Of a stretch of DNA of 64,000 bases, positions 30,223 to 42,200 are shown one piece after another. The notes below the pieces were generated by a model. The model searched no databases, was not told the DNA's origin, and saw nothing but the letters and a program-made list of their open reading frames with translations. The position numbers and the translations under genes are program-made. Position 1 is the first letter of the stretch. The number at the start of each line of letters is the position of its first letter. Source of the stretch: Bacteroidota bacterium (GTDB taxonomy: Bacteria > Bacteroidota > Bacteroidia > Chitinophagales > Chitinophagaceae); assembly GCA_030706735.1 (NCBI GenBank), contig JAUZNZ010000001.1:62001-126000 (forward strand). The letters run 5' to 3'.

Positions 30223-30774
30223 ATGGAAAGCCCCGCACCTGGCATATTGTTGATCGCCGATCCATTCTTAAAAGATCCTAACTTCAAACGAACGGTCGTA
30301 TTCCTATGCGAGCACCAGGATGAAGGCAGCTTTGGTTTTGTCCTCAATAAGAATTACGACTATACCCTCGACGAATTGGTAAGCGGGCTGGACGATCTCA
30401 AACTCCCCGTCTATCACGGAGGGCCCGTTCAAATGGACACGATCCATTTCCTGCATCAATATCCCGACAAGATTAGCGGCGGTTATGAGATCGTCGACGG
30501 GGTATTTTGGGGAGGCAGTTTCGAGACGGCTATCGAGCTGATCCGCTCGGGAGAAGTCGATCCGGGCAAGATCCGGTTCTATATCGGCTATTCCGGCTGG
30601 GGCAGCGGCCAGCTTGCCGACGAGTTGAAAGAGAAATCATGGCTTACCGTCCAGGCAAGCCGCAAGCTCGTCTTTCACAAACAACCGGACGAGATCTGGA
30701 AGGACGCCCTCCGTCACCTTGGCGGAGATTATGAGATCATGGTCAATTTCCCAATCGACCCGCAGCTCAATTAG
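30223..30774 (+). CDS. YqgE/AlgH family protein
   Basis: PGILLIADPFLKDPNFKRTVVFLCEHQDEGSFGFVLN; FYIGYSGWGSGQLADEL. Confidence 0.93.
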   Translation: MESPAPGILLIADPFLKDPNFKRTVVFLCEHQDEGSFGFVLNKNYDYTLDELVSGLDDLKLPVYHGGPVQMDTIHFLHQYPDKISGGYEIVDGVFWGGSFETAIELIRSGEVDPGKIRFYIGYSGWGSGQLADELKEKSWLTVQASRKLVFHKQPDEIWKDALRHLGGDYEIMVNFPIDPQLN

Positions 30775-30783
30775 CGGCAAGCT

Positions 30784-31407
30784 TTATCTCAGTGGAAAAC
30801 GAATTCCCGCCATGATCCCCCAGTTATCAAGATTGCTGACCCCATAGTTATTAAAGGGCGCATAATTATAGGTCGCGCCGATCCGCAGGGCCGTGGATGA
30901 ATACCCGTTCAACGGGATAAGCAGGCCCGCCTCTCCGCGCACGGCCAGTTTGGTGGCCGATACCGGATTGTCGAATTCCCCCAGGTACTGGTCAAAGGCG
31001 ATAAAATTCACGCCTGCACCTGCGCCGACATATGGCCGGATGAACCCTTTATCCACCAGGGTGTAACTGGCCGTGATCAAAACGGGGATCTGCTGCACGG
31101 AATTGCTGACGACGGCCGAAATGGAAGATCCTTTTCCGTCAGCATAGACCTGGCGAGGATATTTCTGATAATAATCATTATATCCCACGTTCAAGCCGAC
31201 GCTGAACTGTCCGGACACCGGATAGGCCAGGCCGGCTGTGAAACCCTTGTAAGCCGGATTGGAGACAAAGTCCTTAAATGTTCCCGCCGGCAGGTTGACA
31301 TTATAATTCATATTGAATTGGAGTTCATGATCAACCTGCGCGCGGGCCGTAGATACGCAGAAGAACAGGATCGGGGCGATGAAGCTGTATTTGAATTTCG
31401 ATCTCAT
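30784..31407 (-). CDS. Outer-membrane beta-barrel protein
   Basis: Signal peptide, repeated beta-strand pattern, terminal GIMAGIRFPLR. Confidence 0.75.
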   Translation of the reverse strand: MRSKFKYSFIAPILFFCVSTARAQVDHELQFNMNYNVNLPAGTFKDFVSNPAYKGFTAGLAYPVSGQFSVGLNVGYNDYYQKYPRQVYADGKGSSISAVVSNSVQQIPVLITASYTLVDKGFIRPYVGAGAGVNFIAFDQYLGEFDNPVSATKLAVRGEAGLLIPLNGYSSTALRIGATYNYAPFNNYGVSNLDNWGIMAGIRFPLR

Positions 31408-31430
31408 GGCTTTCGTCTTTACGATTTACA

Positions 31431-32072
31431 TTAATTTGTAGTTTTCAGGTAGGGCGACTGGTTGAAGAGGGCGGCCACGCCAGACGCAGCATTTGTCGTC
31501 GAAAAGACGCCTTCCCCGCGAACCAGGCCGGTCCATACCGAGCCGATCTGATTGTTGTGCGAAGCCGCATTCTTCAGATCCAGCAGGTCGATCTCGAGAC
31601 CGCCGCTTTGGATCGTGTATGTACCCACGGCATACGGAGAATAATAACCGTATCCCGGATAACCCCAATAGTAGGGGTCCCAATACGATCCATAATAATC
31701 CCAATAATCTGCATAGCTGAAGACCCCGGTAGTCGTATTGTAGACCCTGCTGATGTCTACGGCAAGGTTCGGGGAATCCGACCTGGCAACCAGTTGAAAC
31801 CCGCGTTGCTGCATCGCCTGCGTAACCGCGGCGATAACCGTTGAATCAAATGTCGAATGCTCTCTGCCGGACAATTGATTATTATCGATCACATCGACGG
31901 AGTCGACGATGCTGAACGTGCGGTAAGTTGAAAAGGCAACTGTCGTATCGTAGTTGACCACATAAATCCGCGACTCATCGTTAGTAAGGTTCACGAGCGG
32001 ATCCTTCTTGCAACTCCCTAATGCCAGAATGCCCATCAAAAGGCCAGCCGGCAATCCAAATCTTCTTTGCAT
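31431..32072 (-). CDS. DUF4136-like lipoprotein
   Basis: Lipobox-like LALGSCKK; TYRTFSIVDSV; conserved AMQQRGFQLV pattern. Confidence 0.75.
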   Translation of the reverse strand: MQRRFGLPAGLLMGILALGSCKKDPLVNLTNDESRIYVVNYDTTVAFSTYRTFSIVDSVDVIDNNQLSGREHSTFDSTVIAAVTQAMQQRGFQLVARSDSPNLAVDISRVYNTTTGVFSYADYWDYYGSYWDPYYWGYPGYGYYSPYAVGTYTIQSGGLEIDLLDLKNAASHNNQIGSVWTGLVRGEGVFSTTNAASGVAALFNQSPYLKTTN

Positions 32073-32190
32073 AGTGCGTATCTTTTAACAGGATATACGC
32101 AATGCAATGCACAGATGTTGTGTTATGCCGGCCATTTTAACGTGTGCCTAACATTCCTTAAAATTGAATTAAATCGAAGCGGGAAATGAA

Positions 32191-32454
32191 CTATTTCGGT
32201 TCCAACGGCACGGCGCCTTCAACCAGTACGGAGACCTTGTTATGAATGACCTCAACGAAACCGCTCTGTATCTCAAAATACTCGAAGTGATTGTTCTTGT
32301 CCCTGAGCACTTTCACCTTTCCGGACTTCAATGCACTGACCAGGGGGGCATGTCGATCCAATATCTCGAACATGCCGGTGGTACCCGGCAATTGAACGCC
32401 AAATACGTCGCCGCTAAAAAGCCTTTTCTCGGGTGTTAATATTTCCAGGTTCAT
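32191..32454 (-). CDS. atpC: F0F1 ATP synthase epsilon subunit
   Basis: MNLEILTPEKRLFSGDVFGVQLPGTTGMFEILDRHAPLVSALKSGKV. Confidence 0.93.
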   Translation of the reverse strand: MNLEILTPEKRLFSGDVFGVQLPGTTGMFEILDRHAPLVSALKSGKVKVLRDKNNHFEYFEIQSGFVEVIHNKVSVLVEGAVPLEPK

Positions 32455-32482
32455 TTTTCTGTTTACAAGTAGGATTGGGGCA

Positions 32483-33997
<1,515 letters not shown>

Positions 33998-34158
33998 TTA
34001 GCCAGGGAGTTATCTCTTAAACAGGCGTTGAACACCCTTTTAATTTCGGCTGCAAAGGTAAGGGAGAAGAGGGTAAAATCCGAAATCCGGCATCCTAAAA
34101 TTGTAAAAAGCCGGAAACCTGTTCATTATCTCTAATTTTGCCGATCCAAACTGCAAAT

Positions 34159-35325
34159 ATGCAATTGATCCCTGTCACAGATCCCAGCCTGGCCAAGGAA
34201 TTTATCCGGACGAACGTGGAATTGAACCGCCATACCCGCGGATATATCCGACCCCTTGATAAGGATATCACCGAAGTGTTCGATCCGAAAAAGAACAAGG
34301 CTTTCCGGCAGGGAGAATGCATACGCTGGATACTGAAAGATGACGACGGCCGGCCGATCGGCCGGATTGCCGCCTTTGTCAACAAGAAATATCGTTCCAA
34401 AGGAGACGAAGGTCCTGTGGGAGGAATTGGCTTTTTCGACTGCATCAATAGCCAGGATGCCGCCGACATGCTCTTCGATACGGCTAAACACTGGTTGATG
34501 CAACGCGGCATGGAGGCAATGGACGGGCCGATCAATTTTGGAGAAAGGGACAATTGGTGGGGCCTGGTTACGGACGGCTTCTATGAGCCCATGTATGCCA
34601 TGAATTATAATCCGCCTTATTATAAATTGCTATTTGAGAACTATGGGTTCAGGCCATTCTTTTATCAGTATTGTTTTGGCATGGACCCAAAGAAAAAGCT
34701 GATGCCCAAGGTCATTCAGCGTCATGCGTCGGTCGCCAGCGATCCTTCCTTCAGCGCGCGGCATATCGATAAGAAAAAGCTGGGCGATTATGCCCAGGAC
34801 TTTGTGACCATTTATAACAAGGCCTGGGCAGGACATGGCGGCATGAAAGAAATGAAAAAGGACCAGGCGCTCCTGCTGTTTAAGAAAATGAAGCCATTCA
34901 TGGATGAGAAGATCGTCTGGTTCGCCTACCACAATAATGAGCCCATCGCCATGTTCCTCAATATTCCCGACCTGAACCAGTATTTTAAAAATTTCAATGG
35001 TCGTCTGGGCCTGATCCAGAAGTTGCGGTTCCTTTGGCTCCAATACAGGAAGGCCTGCCATAAGTTCACCGGCGTGGTATTTGGGATCGTCCCCGAGTTT
35101 CAGGGCATGGGTGTCGATGCCTATATCATTGTCGAATCCGCCAAGGTGATCCAGTCTGATACCGGCTACACCCACTATGAGATGCAATGGATCGGCGATT
35201 TCAATCCGAAAATGGTGAATATTGCCCGCGGCATAGGGGATTCAGAAATAAGTCGCACCCTGACCACTTACCGCTATTTATTCGATCGCACCCGCGAATT
35301 TAAACGTCATCCCATGATCAGCTAG
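34159..35325 (+). CDS. GNAT-like N-acetyltransferase-fold protein
   Basis: ORF from 34138; start MQLIPVTDPS at 34159. GIVPEFQGMGVDAYIIVES acetyl-CoA-loop-like motif. Confidence 0.7.
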   Translation: MQLIPVTDPSLAKEFIRTNVELNRHTRGYIRPLDKDITEVFDPKKNKAFRQGECIRWILKDDDGRPIGRIAAFVNKKYRSKGDEGPVGGIGFFDCINSQDAADMLFDTAKHWLMQRGMEAMDGPINFGERDNWWGLVTDGFYEPMYAMNYNPPYYKLLFENYGFRPFFYQYCFGMDPKKKLMPKVIQRHASVASDPSFSARHIDKKKLGDYAQDFVTIYNKAWAGHGGMKEMKKDQALLLFKKMKPFMDEKIVWFAYHNNEPIAMFLNIPDLNQYFKNFNGRLGLIQKLRFLWLQYRKACHKFTGVVFGIVPEFQGMGVDAYIIVESAKVIQSDTGYTHYEMQWIGDFNPKMVNIARGIGDSEISRTLTTYRYLFDRTREFKRHPMIS

Positions 35326-35559
35326 TCCTTGATCCCCATCAATCTTTTTTCCCAGGAACGTACTTTTATCCTGTTTTCGGAATGCTCTCCCGAAAATGGA
35401 TTTTACCATCTGCTGCCGGATTTCTTAACATGTTGATTATCAACATAGAATGAATTGGCATGCGATGTGAATATATGTCAAACGTACGCAAACGAATAAC
35501 AGAAAGGCCCCGAACCAACAGCAGATCCAATCCTAAGAATGCCCAGTCCAAGATCTTAT

Positions 35560-35756
35560 GAAATCCGCCGATGCCTTTGAAGAGCCGAGAAACCGTTCGA
35601 TGTCCCTTGAAACCCGATCCATCCTTTGAAAGTCTCCGATCCCTGCCTTGAAAACCACCAGTATCCCTTTTGGAAGACCGAGTCCATGAAAGACCCGCTC
35701 CAACCCTTTGAAAAGGATCCAAACTATGTAAAAATCAAGGAGTTGACCCTTTGAAG
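35560..35756. repeat. Degenerate ~20-22-bp direct repeat array (core CCYTTGAAA...CCGATCC)
   Basis: TTGAA-type cores at about 35577, 35607, 35626, 35648, 35671, 35686, 35708 and 35751. Confidence 0.5.
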
Positions 35757-35758
35757 GT

Positions 35759-35798
35759 GGGCTTTATTTAGAACATCTGGACTTTATTTATAACAGCC
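35759..35798. repeat. 20-bp tandem repeat x2
   Basis: GGGCTTTATTTAGAACATCT / GGACTTTATTTATAACAGCC. Confidence 0.7.
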
Positions 35799-35824
35799 GG
35801 GATAATCCCTGGCTGTTATTTTTT
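35792..35824 (+). terminator. Intrinsic terminator
   Basis: AACAGCCGGGATAATCCCTGGCTGTT followed by ATTTTTT. Confidence 0.85.
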
Positions 35825-35841
35825 GCAGGGTCTGGGGTCTG

Positions 35842-37281
35842 TCAAAACTTCCCGACCTGTCCCTGCACGTTCTCAAACAGCTTTCTTGCGCTGAAGCCGG
35901 TGCCCTGCTTAAATACCCACATAACCTTACGGATGTTTTGAATATCCTGGGAAATATCTCCATCGACGACGACCAGGTCAGCTTGTTTGCCAGGTTCGAT
36001 CGAACCGATCCGAGCTTCCATCCTCAGCGCCAGGGCCCCGTTATAGGTCGCCATGCGAATAGCCTGCAGGGGGGTGAATCCTTCCCTTACCAGGAGTTCG
36101 ATAGCCTGCTGGCTGCCGTAACCTGCCAGGGTACCCCCATTGCCGGTCGGATCTGTCCCTACCGTAAGCAGGCCGCCGGCATCGACGAACATTTTTTCCA
36201 TCTTCATATCTTTCTCCAGGGTCTTATTGTACAATGCGTGCCGTTGCCGGTTATAATATTTGGTGTACATCTCCCGGGTATCGGGAGACATGGCCGCCAG
36301 CACTTCAGGTCTGGGGATCGTATCCAGGGTAGTCAGGTTCATCAACACGGCCAGCGTAGAAGTCAGGATCACCTTATGCTCCACCAGATAGGCGATCAGT
36401 TCTTTGACCGCTTGTCCATCCGGATCTGCATTAGCCAGCGGATCAGGAGCCGAGATGCATTGATCTTCCTTCTTTCCCGAAATAAAATCCGTGGATGCAA
36501 AAAAACCATGCTCCAGTTGATCGATCCCCATTTCCGCTGCCTCGCGATAGGTGACGGAACAGAGATGGCCGGTGATCTTCAATCCCCGCGCGTGAGCGGC
36601 ATCTATCGCTGCTTTCAAGGTCGCCCTGTCCAGGAAATTGTATGCTTTGAAAGAGGTACAGCCCGCGTCGGCCCAGAAATCGACAAAGCGCTGCGCTTCG
36701 GCCGGGCCGCCAAGTTCATGCATCTGCGGAGCAAAGCTGCCTTTCCCCTCGAGATAGGGAGCGGTCACGTCCATATCCGGACCTGCAATTTTCCCCAGTG
36801 AAATGTCCCTTTTGAGAGCCAGGTCAGAGTAGGGTTCCACGCTCCCTGCCGTGCGAACAGTGGTAGCCCCGCAAGCGAGGTAAAGTTTAGGGAAGGTCAC
36901 CGGTAATTGTTTATAATGAACGTAGAACGGAGAAATGCTGAGGGCGGGATAGTACATGTGCTCATGCAGCAGCACGAGACCTGGCAGCAGGGATCGGCCG
37001 GCCAGATCGACGACCTGGGCTCCGGCCGGCACCGGGATCTTCCCGTCATCGCCCACCGACTCGATGAGACCGTTGCGGATGATGACGATCTGGTCCGGTA
37101 TGATCCGAAGCCTCTTCACATCTACCAGCCGGGCATGCGTCAGGGCGATCACCGGCGAATCATAATCGATAAATTGTTTTACAGAAGGAGAATAGGCCCG
37201 TTGGGACAAACCGGTGAGGGCAAGCGACAGCGCGCAAGCCATAAGGAGCATTGATCGCATAGTACTGTTTAACGTATTCAC
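35842..37281 (-). CDS. Secreted amidohydrolase-family protein
   Basis: Signal peptide; LPGLVLLHEHMYYP metal motif; KITGHL; TVGTDPTG; IEPGKQADLVVVDGD. Confidence 0.9.
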   Translation of the reverse strand: MNTLNSTMRSMLLMACALSLALTGLSQRAYSPSVKQFIDYDSPVIALTHARLVDVKRLRIIPDQIVIIRNGLIESVGDDGKIPVPAGAQVVDLAGRSLLPGLVLLHEHMYYPALSISPFYVHYKQLPVTFPKLYLACGATTVRTAGSVEPYSDLALKRDISLGKIAGPDMDVTAPYLEGKGSFAPQMHELGGPAEAQRFVDFWADAGCTSFKAYNFLDRATLKAAIDAAHARGLKITGHLCSVTYREAAEMGIDQLEHGFFASTDFISGKKEDQCISAPDPLANADPDGQAVKELIAYLVEHKVILTSTLAVLMNLTTLDTIPRPEVLAAMSPDTREMYTKYYNRQRHALYNKTLEKDMKMEKMFVDAGGLLTVGTDPTGNGGTLAGYGSQQAIELLVREGFTPLQAIRMATYNGALALRMEARIGSIEPGKQADLVVVDGDISQDIQNIRKVMWVFKQGTGFSARKLFENVQGQVGKF

Positions 37282-37385
37282 TTCCAGGTTAAATGTAAGA
37301 TAAATCCCGGGGTATTCCAGAATTTCCCACGGGGGTCATTGCCTGTTTTGTTATTTGTGGTAGGTTTGCCACAGGAGTGTAAAGA

Positions 37386-39194
37386 ATGGATAAATTTATC
37401 GTTTCGGCCCGAAAATACCGGCCCCAGGATTTCTCCACAGTAGTGGGGCAATCGCATATAACGACTACCCTTAAAAATGCCATCCGGAACAACCAGTTGG
37501 CACATGCCTTCCTGTTTTGCGGTCCACGCGGGGTAGGCAAAACAACGTGCGCACGCATTCTGGCCAAGACGATCAATTGCGAGAACGTGAGCGCTGAAGG
37601 CGAAGCCTGCAATCGCTGTCATTCCTGCGTGTCCTTCAATGAAGGAACATCGCTCAATATTCACGAGCTGGACGCGGCGAGCAACAATTCGGTGGATGAT
37701 ATCCGGAGCCTGGTGGATCAGGTGCGATTTGCCCCACAGGCGGGCAGATACAAGGTATATATCATTGATGAAGTGCATATGCTCAGCTCTTCGGCGTTTA
37801 ATGCATTTTTGAAAACGCTGGAAGAACCGCCGCCTTATGCCATTTTCATCCTGGCAACGACGGAAAAGCACAAAATACTGCCAACTATCCTGTCGAGATG
37901 CCAGATCTTCGATTTCAAACGCATTACCATCGGAGATACCGTGAGCCATCTGCGGGAGATCTGCGACAAGGAGTCGATAGGAGCTGAAAAGGCCGCACTG
38001 CATGTGATCGCTCAAAAGAGCGAAGGTTGTATGCGTGATGCGCTAAGTATCCTGGACAAGATCGTAAGCTTTACGAATGGTGAATTGACCTACCAGCACA
38101 CGCTGGAACATCTGAATATCCTCGATGCCGACAATTATTTCAGGCTTCTGGAAGCCATGGAGCGGCAAAACCTGTCCGATGCGCTCCTCTTGTACGACGA
38201 TATCAACAGGAAAGGATTCGAGGGCGACCTGGTCCTCAACGGCTTTGCCGAGTTCATTCGAAACCTCCTGGTTTGCCGTGATGAAAAAGTAGCTGCCCTG
38301 CTGGAGGTCGTTGAAAGCTTTCGCGACAGGTATATAGCGACGGGCAGGCGAATGGATGCGGCCTACCTCATCAGCGCCCTCAATGTCCTGAATGAAGCCG
38401 AGTTGAACTATAAAGCAGCGCGCAATAAACGGCTGCACGTCGAGTTGGCCCTGATCAAGCTCTGCTATCTGGGGCAGGCTTTGCGAAGCGGGGCGCCTCA
38501 AAAAAAGCCATTTGAAGGAGCAAAGCCGGTGTCCTTCAGGAATATACCGTCGATGGAACTTGTCACAGCGGAACGGCCAACACGCGCCAAATTGCTCGTG
38601 GAAGAGCAGGTAGAGGACCCGTCCAGGACGGTAACCCGGGACAGGGCGCTATTCAAAGAGGCGATCGCCCCCCCGGAGCCTGTGCCCGTTGAGGAAACGG
38701 CCGTAAAAGACCGATCGGGCGAAAGGGAACACGCAGCCACCCCGTCCCTGGCCTCCCTGCTGAAGATCCGGCAGCAATTCTCGAGCAAATCGCCGGCCCG
38801 CGAAGAAGACACCAGCATCGCGCTTACCCGGGAGGCCCTGCAGGAGGCCTGGATGGCCTATACCCGGCAATTGCGGGAAGCAAGGAGCCCGGCCACGCAG
38901 AGCTTCGAACGCGCGGTGCTGAAAATAGACGGCGGCCACAGTTTCGAAGTCATTACTAACAATAACCTGGAGCAGAAATTCATCGAACAGGAAAAAAGGA
39001 ACCTGTCCGACTGTCTGCAACGTACTTTTTCCAACAGAATGCTCACTTTCACGGTCAATGTGCTGGAAAACCAGGACTCGGAAGATCCGGAGGCAAGGCC
39101 ACTGAGCCAACGGGAACAATTTCTTCGGATTGCCGAACAATACCCGCTGGTCAAAGAATTGAAGGATCGTCTGAAACTGGAACTGGACTACTAG
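37386..39194 (+). CDS. dnaX: DNA polymerase III subunit gamma/tau
   Basis: KYRPQDFSTVVGQ; FCGPRGVGKTTCARILAK; IIDEVHMLS. Confidence 0.96.
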   Translation: MDKFIVSARKYRPQDFSTVVGQSHITTTLKNAIRNNQLAHAFLFCGPRGVGKTTCARILAKTINCENVSAEGEACNRCHSCVSFNEGTSLNIHELDAASNNSVDDIRSLVDQVRFAPQAGRYKVYIIDEVHMLSSSAFNAFLKTLEEPPPYAIFILATTEKHKILPTILSRCQIFDFKRITIGDTVSHLREICDKESIGAEKAALHVIAQKSEGCMRDALSILDKIVSFTNGELTYQHTLEHLNILDADNYFRLLEAMERQNLSDALLLYDDINRKGFEGDLVLNGFAEFIRNLLVCRDEKVAALLEVVESFRDRYIATGRRMDAAYLISALNVLNEAELNYKAARNKRLHVELALIKLCYLGQALRSGAPQKKPFEGAKPVSFRNIPSMELVTAERPTRAKLLVEEQVEDPSRTVTRDRALFKEAIAPPEPVPVEETAVKDRSGEREHAATPSLASLLKIRQQFSSKSPAREEDTSIALTREALQEAWMAYTRQLREARSPATQSFERAVLKIDGGHSFEVITNNNLEQKFIEQEKRNLSDCLQRTFSNRMLTFTVNVLENQDSEDPEARPLSQREQFLRIAEQYPLVKELKDRLKLELDY

Positions 39195-39286
39195 CGGGGG
39201 AATTCAACCAACAAAAATCCCCGTTAAATTACATTCACAAATTTTGCGATATCCCCGATTGGCCGGAACTTTGCCAATCCTAAGCT

Positions 39287-42200
39287 ATGGAAGGCAACAC
39301 CACACCGGATTCATCACCGTCACAGCCAGCCAGCGAGTCGACGCGCCAGGTATTCCACGCCCGATCGACCGGACGCTGGCAGCGTTTTAAATGGGGAGGT
39401 AGGATCGTCCTGCTTTTCCTGGTATTGTTCGTCGTTATTTTTTCCATCGCCGTTTCCCGCGGATATATGCCCGCGCTGCCCCGGATCAAGGAACAAAGCC
39501 AGCTCTACAAGAAAGTGCTGGATACAAACCGGACCTTCATCATCAAGAACAGCCTGATCGAACAATATGGCGGCTTTCGCAAATATATTACAGAGAAAGT
39601 GCCGTATAAGCCGGGCGCATTCCCGGTCATGTCCAAGAAGGATTCAGTGAGGAATGGACTGAAAGCCGTGCCGGTAGATACCAGTTTCCGCTCCCTTACC
39701 AAATTCCCATGCGGCATCCGGGCCGCCTTTTATGTCGATTGGGACGCACAGTCCTTCCTGTCCCTGCAGCAGTATGTCTCCAAAATGAACCTGGTGATCC
39801 CCGAATGGATCTTTATCGATCCTACTGCCGACACCTTATATACGGATATCGATAACCGCGCCTGGACGGTAATGAAGAATTCCGGAGTGAAGGTGATGCC
39901 TATTCTCTCGAATAATTATAAAGAAGTGTTCCGCGGGGATGCCGTACACCGTATTATCCATAGTCCGGAAAAGAAGGAACGCCTGATCCATGATCTGATC
40001 ACGATCCTGGTTAAGAACCGGTTCGTCGGGGTGAATGTGGATTTCGAAGAGCTGCAGGAAAAGAAGAACGAGGAACTGGTAAGCTTCCAGAAGGAACTAT
40101 ACGAACGCCTTCATGCTGCGAATTTCCTGGTCACGCAGGATGTGATCCCGTTCAACGAAGACTATAATTTCGAGCAGCTGTCAAAATATAATGATTACAT
40201 CTTCCTGATGGCCTACGACCAGTATTCCGATAATACCGGCCCGGGGCCGATCGCGCATCAAAAATGGATCGAAGGGGCTGTCGATGCCGCGGTAAAGAAA
40301 ATACCGATCCAGAAACTAATCCTTAGCATGGCGGCATACGGGTATGATTGGAAATTGGGGAAAGAGGTGTCTGCACGTACCGTCAGTTACCAGCAGGCTT
40401 TGTTCACGGCCAAGGACCAGGAAACCGGCATCGATTTCGATAATAATTCGTATAACCTGCATTTCAATTATGTCGATGAAGACGACAATAATACGCGGCA
40501 CCAGGTGCAGTTCACCGATGCGGCGACCATCTTTAACGGTCTCCGGTTTGCCACTGAATACGGGCTAAGCGGAACGGCGATCTGGCGACTGGGCGACGAA
40601 GACCCAAGGGTATGGGATTTTTATGACAAGGACATGCGCAAATCCGCGCTGGACAGTTTCAATTTCGGCGAGTTCAGTAAGGTCGAGGCAAAGGCCGACG
40701 CTGACTTTGTCGACTACGAGGGCTCGGGAGAGGTATTGGATATAATCGCCACGCCCACCAACGGTCGCATCACCCCGGAAGTCGACACCAGCGAAATGCT
40801 GATCAGCGAAGAGACTTACGATAGCCTTCCGTCCAAGTTCGTAGCCCGGAAGTATGGGACCAGCGACTCGATGAAACTGGTTTTGACCTTTGATGACGGG
40901 CCGGACCCCCGGTACACCCCAAAGATCCTCGACATCCTCAGCAAATACCATGTCCCCGCAACGTTCTTCCTTGTCGGCATCAATGCCGAAAACAATATAC
41001 CCATCGTCAAGCGGGAATTCAAGGAAGGCCATGAGATCGGAGATCACACGTTCACCCACCCGAATATCGCCAAAGTGAGCCAACGCCGGGCGGTATTGGA
41101 GATCGAAGCGACGAGGCTGCTGATCGAATGCATTACGGGTCATTCCACGATCATGTTCAGAGCCCCGTACAATGCGGATTTCGAACCCGAAAAATGGGAG
41201 GAACTGATCCCTGTGGCCATAGCCCGAAAAAAGAACTTTCTGGATATCGGCGAGTCGATCGACCCGCAGGACTGGGTGCCGGAGACTTCGGCCGACACCA
41301 TCTATCAGCGTGTGATCGATGGCAAGAATACCATGACGAAGGCCAAGCTTAGTGGCAATATCATCCTGCTCCATGATGCCGGGGGAGAGGATCGGAGTGC
41401 GACAGTAGAGGCCTTGCCGCGGATCATTGAATATTTCCAGGCCCGCGGTTTCAAGTTCACCACGGTAGCAGATATTCTCGGAAAGAGCAAGAATGAACTG
41501 ATGCCGGAAGTACCCAAAGGAAGCGGCTATTACCTGCTTCAGATCAATTATTATTTCGCTGAACTGGGCTATTGGGGAGGGCACATCCTCTTTTCGATGT
41601 TTATTACCTTTATGATCCTTTCCGTCGGGAGAGTCGTCGCGCTGGCCTTTATTGCCACGCGGGAGTATTTCAAGGAAAAGAAAAAGCCTTTGCTGCCGTT
41701 CTGGTTGCCCGATGGTTCCGACGCTCCGCTGGTCAGCATCATCGTGCCCGCTTATAATGAAGAGGTCAACGTCCTCAGTTCCATCGAGAGCCTGCTGAAA
41801 ACTAACTATCCCAATTTCGAGATCCTTTTCGTCGATGACGGCAGCAAGGATAACACATACGAAAAGGTGATGGCGGCGTTCGGGGCCCATCCCAAGGTAA
41901 AGGTATTCTCCAAGCCAAATGGAGGAAAAGCCTCAGCCCTGAATTTCGGCATCCGCCAATCCCGTGCTGAATTTGTCGTTTGCATCGATGCAGACACCAA
42001 GCTGAAGCCGGATGCCGTATCGTGCCTGATGGAAAACTTTGCGCCGGCGTCTACGGGCACGGACGAACCGGGTCATGGGGCCGTCAGGGCATTGGTGGGA
42101 GCTGTCGCCGGCAATGTAAAAGTGGGAAATACCGTAAATCTGCTCACCAAGTGGCAGTCCATCGAATACATCAGCAGTCAGAATTTCGACAGGAAGGCTT

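Noticed and set aside
35560-35756. Possible CRISPR array
   Set aside because: Repeats are degenerate, too short and variably spaced, with no uniform spacers and no cas genes.
40565-41890. 441-aa minus-strand ORF
   Set aside because: Entirely antisense to the well-supported GH18/NodB/GT2 gene; composition is an artefact of moderate-GC codon usage, no recognisable domain.
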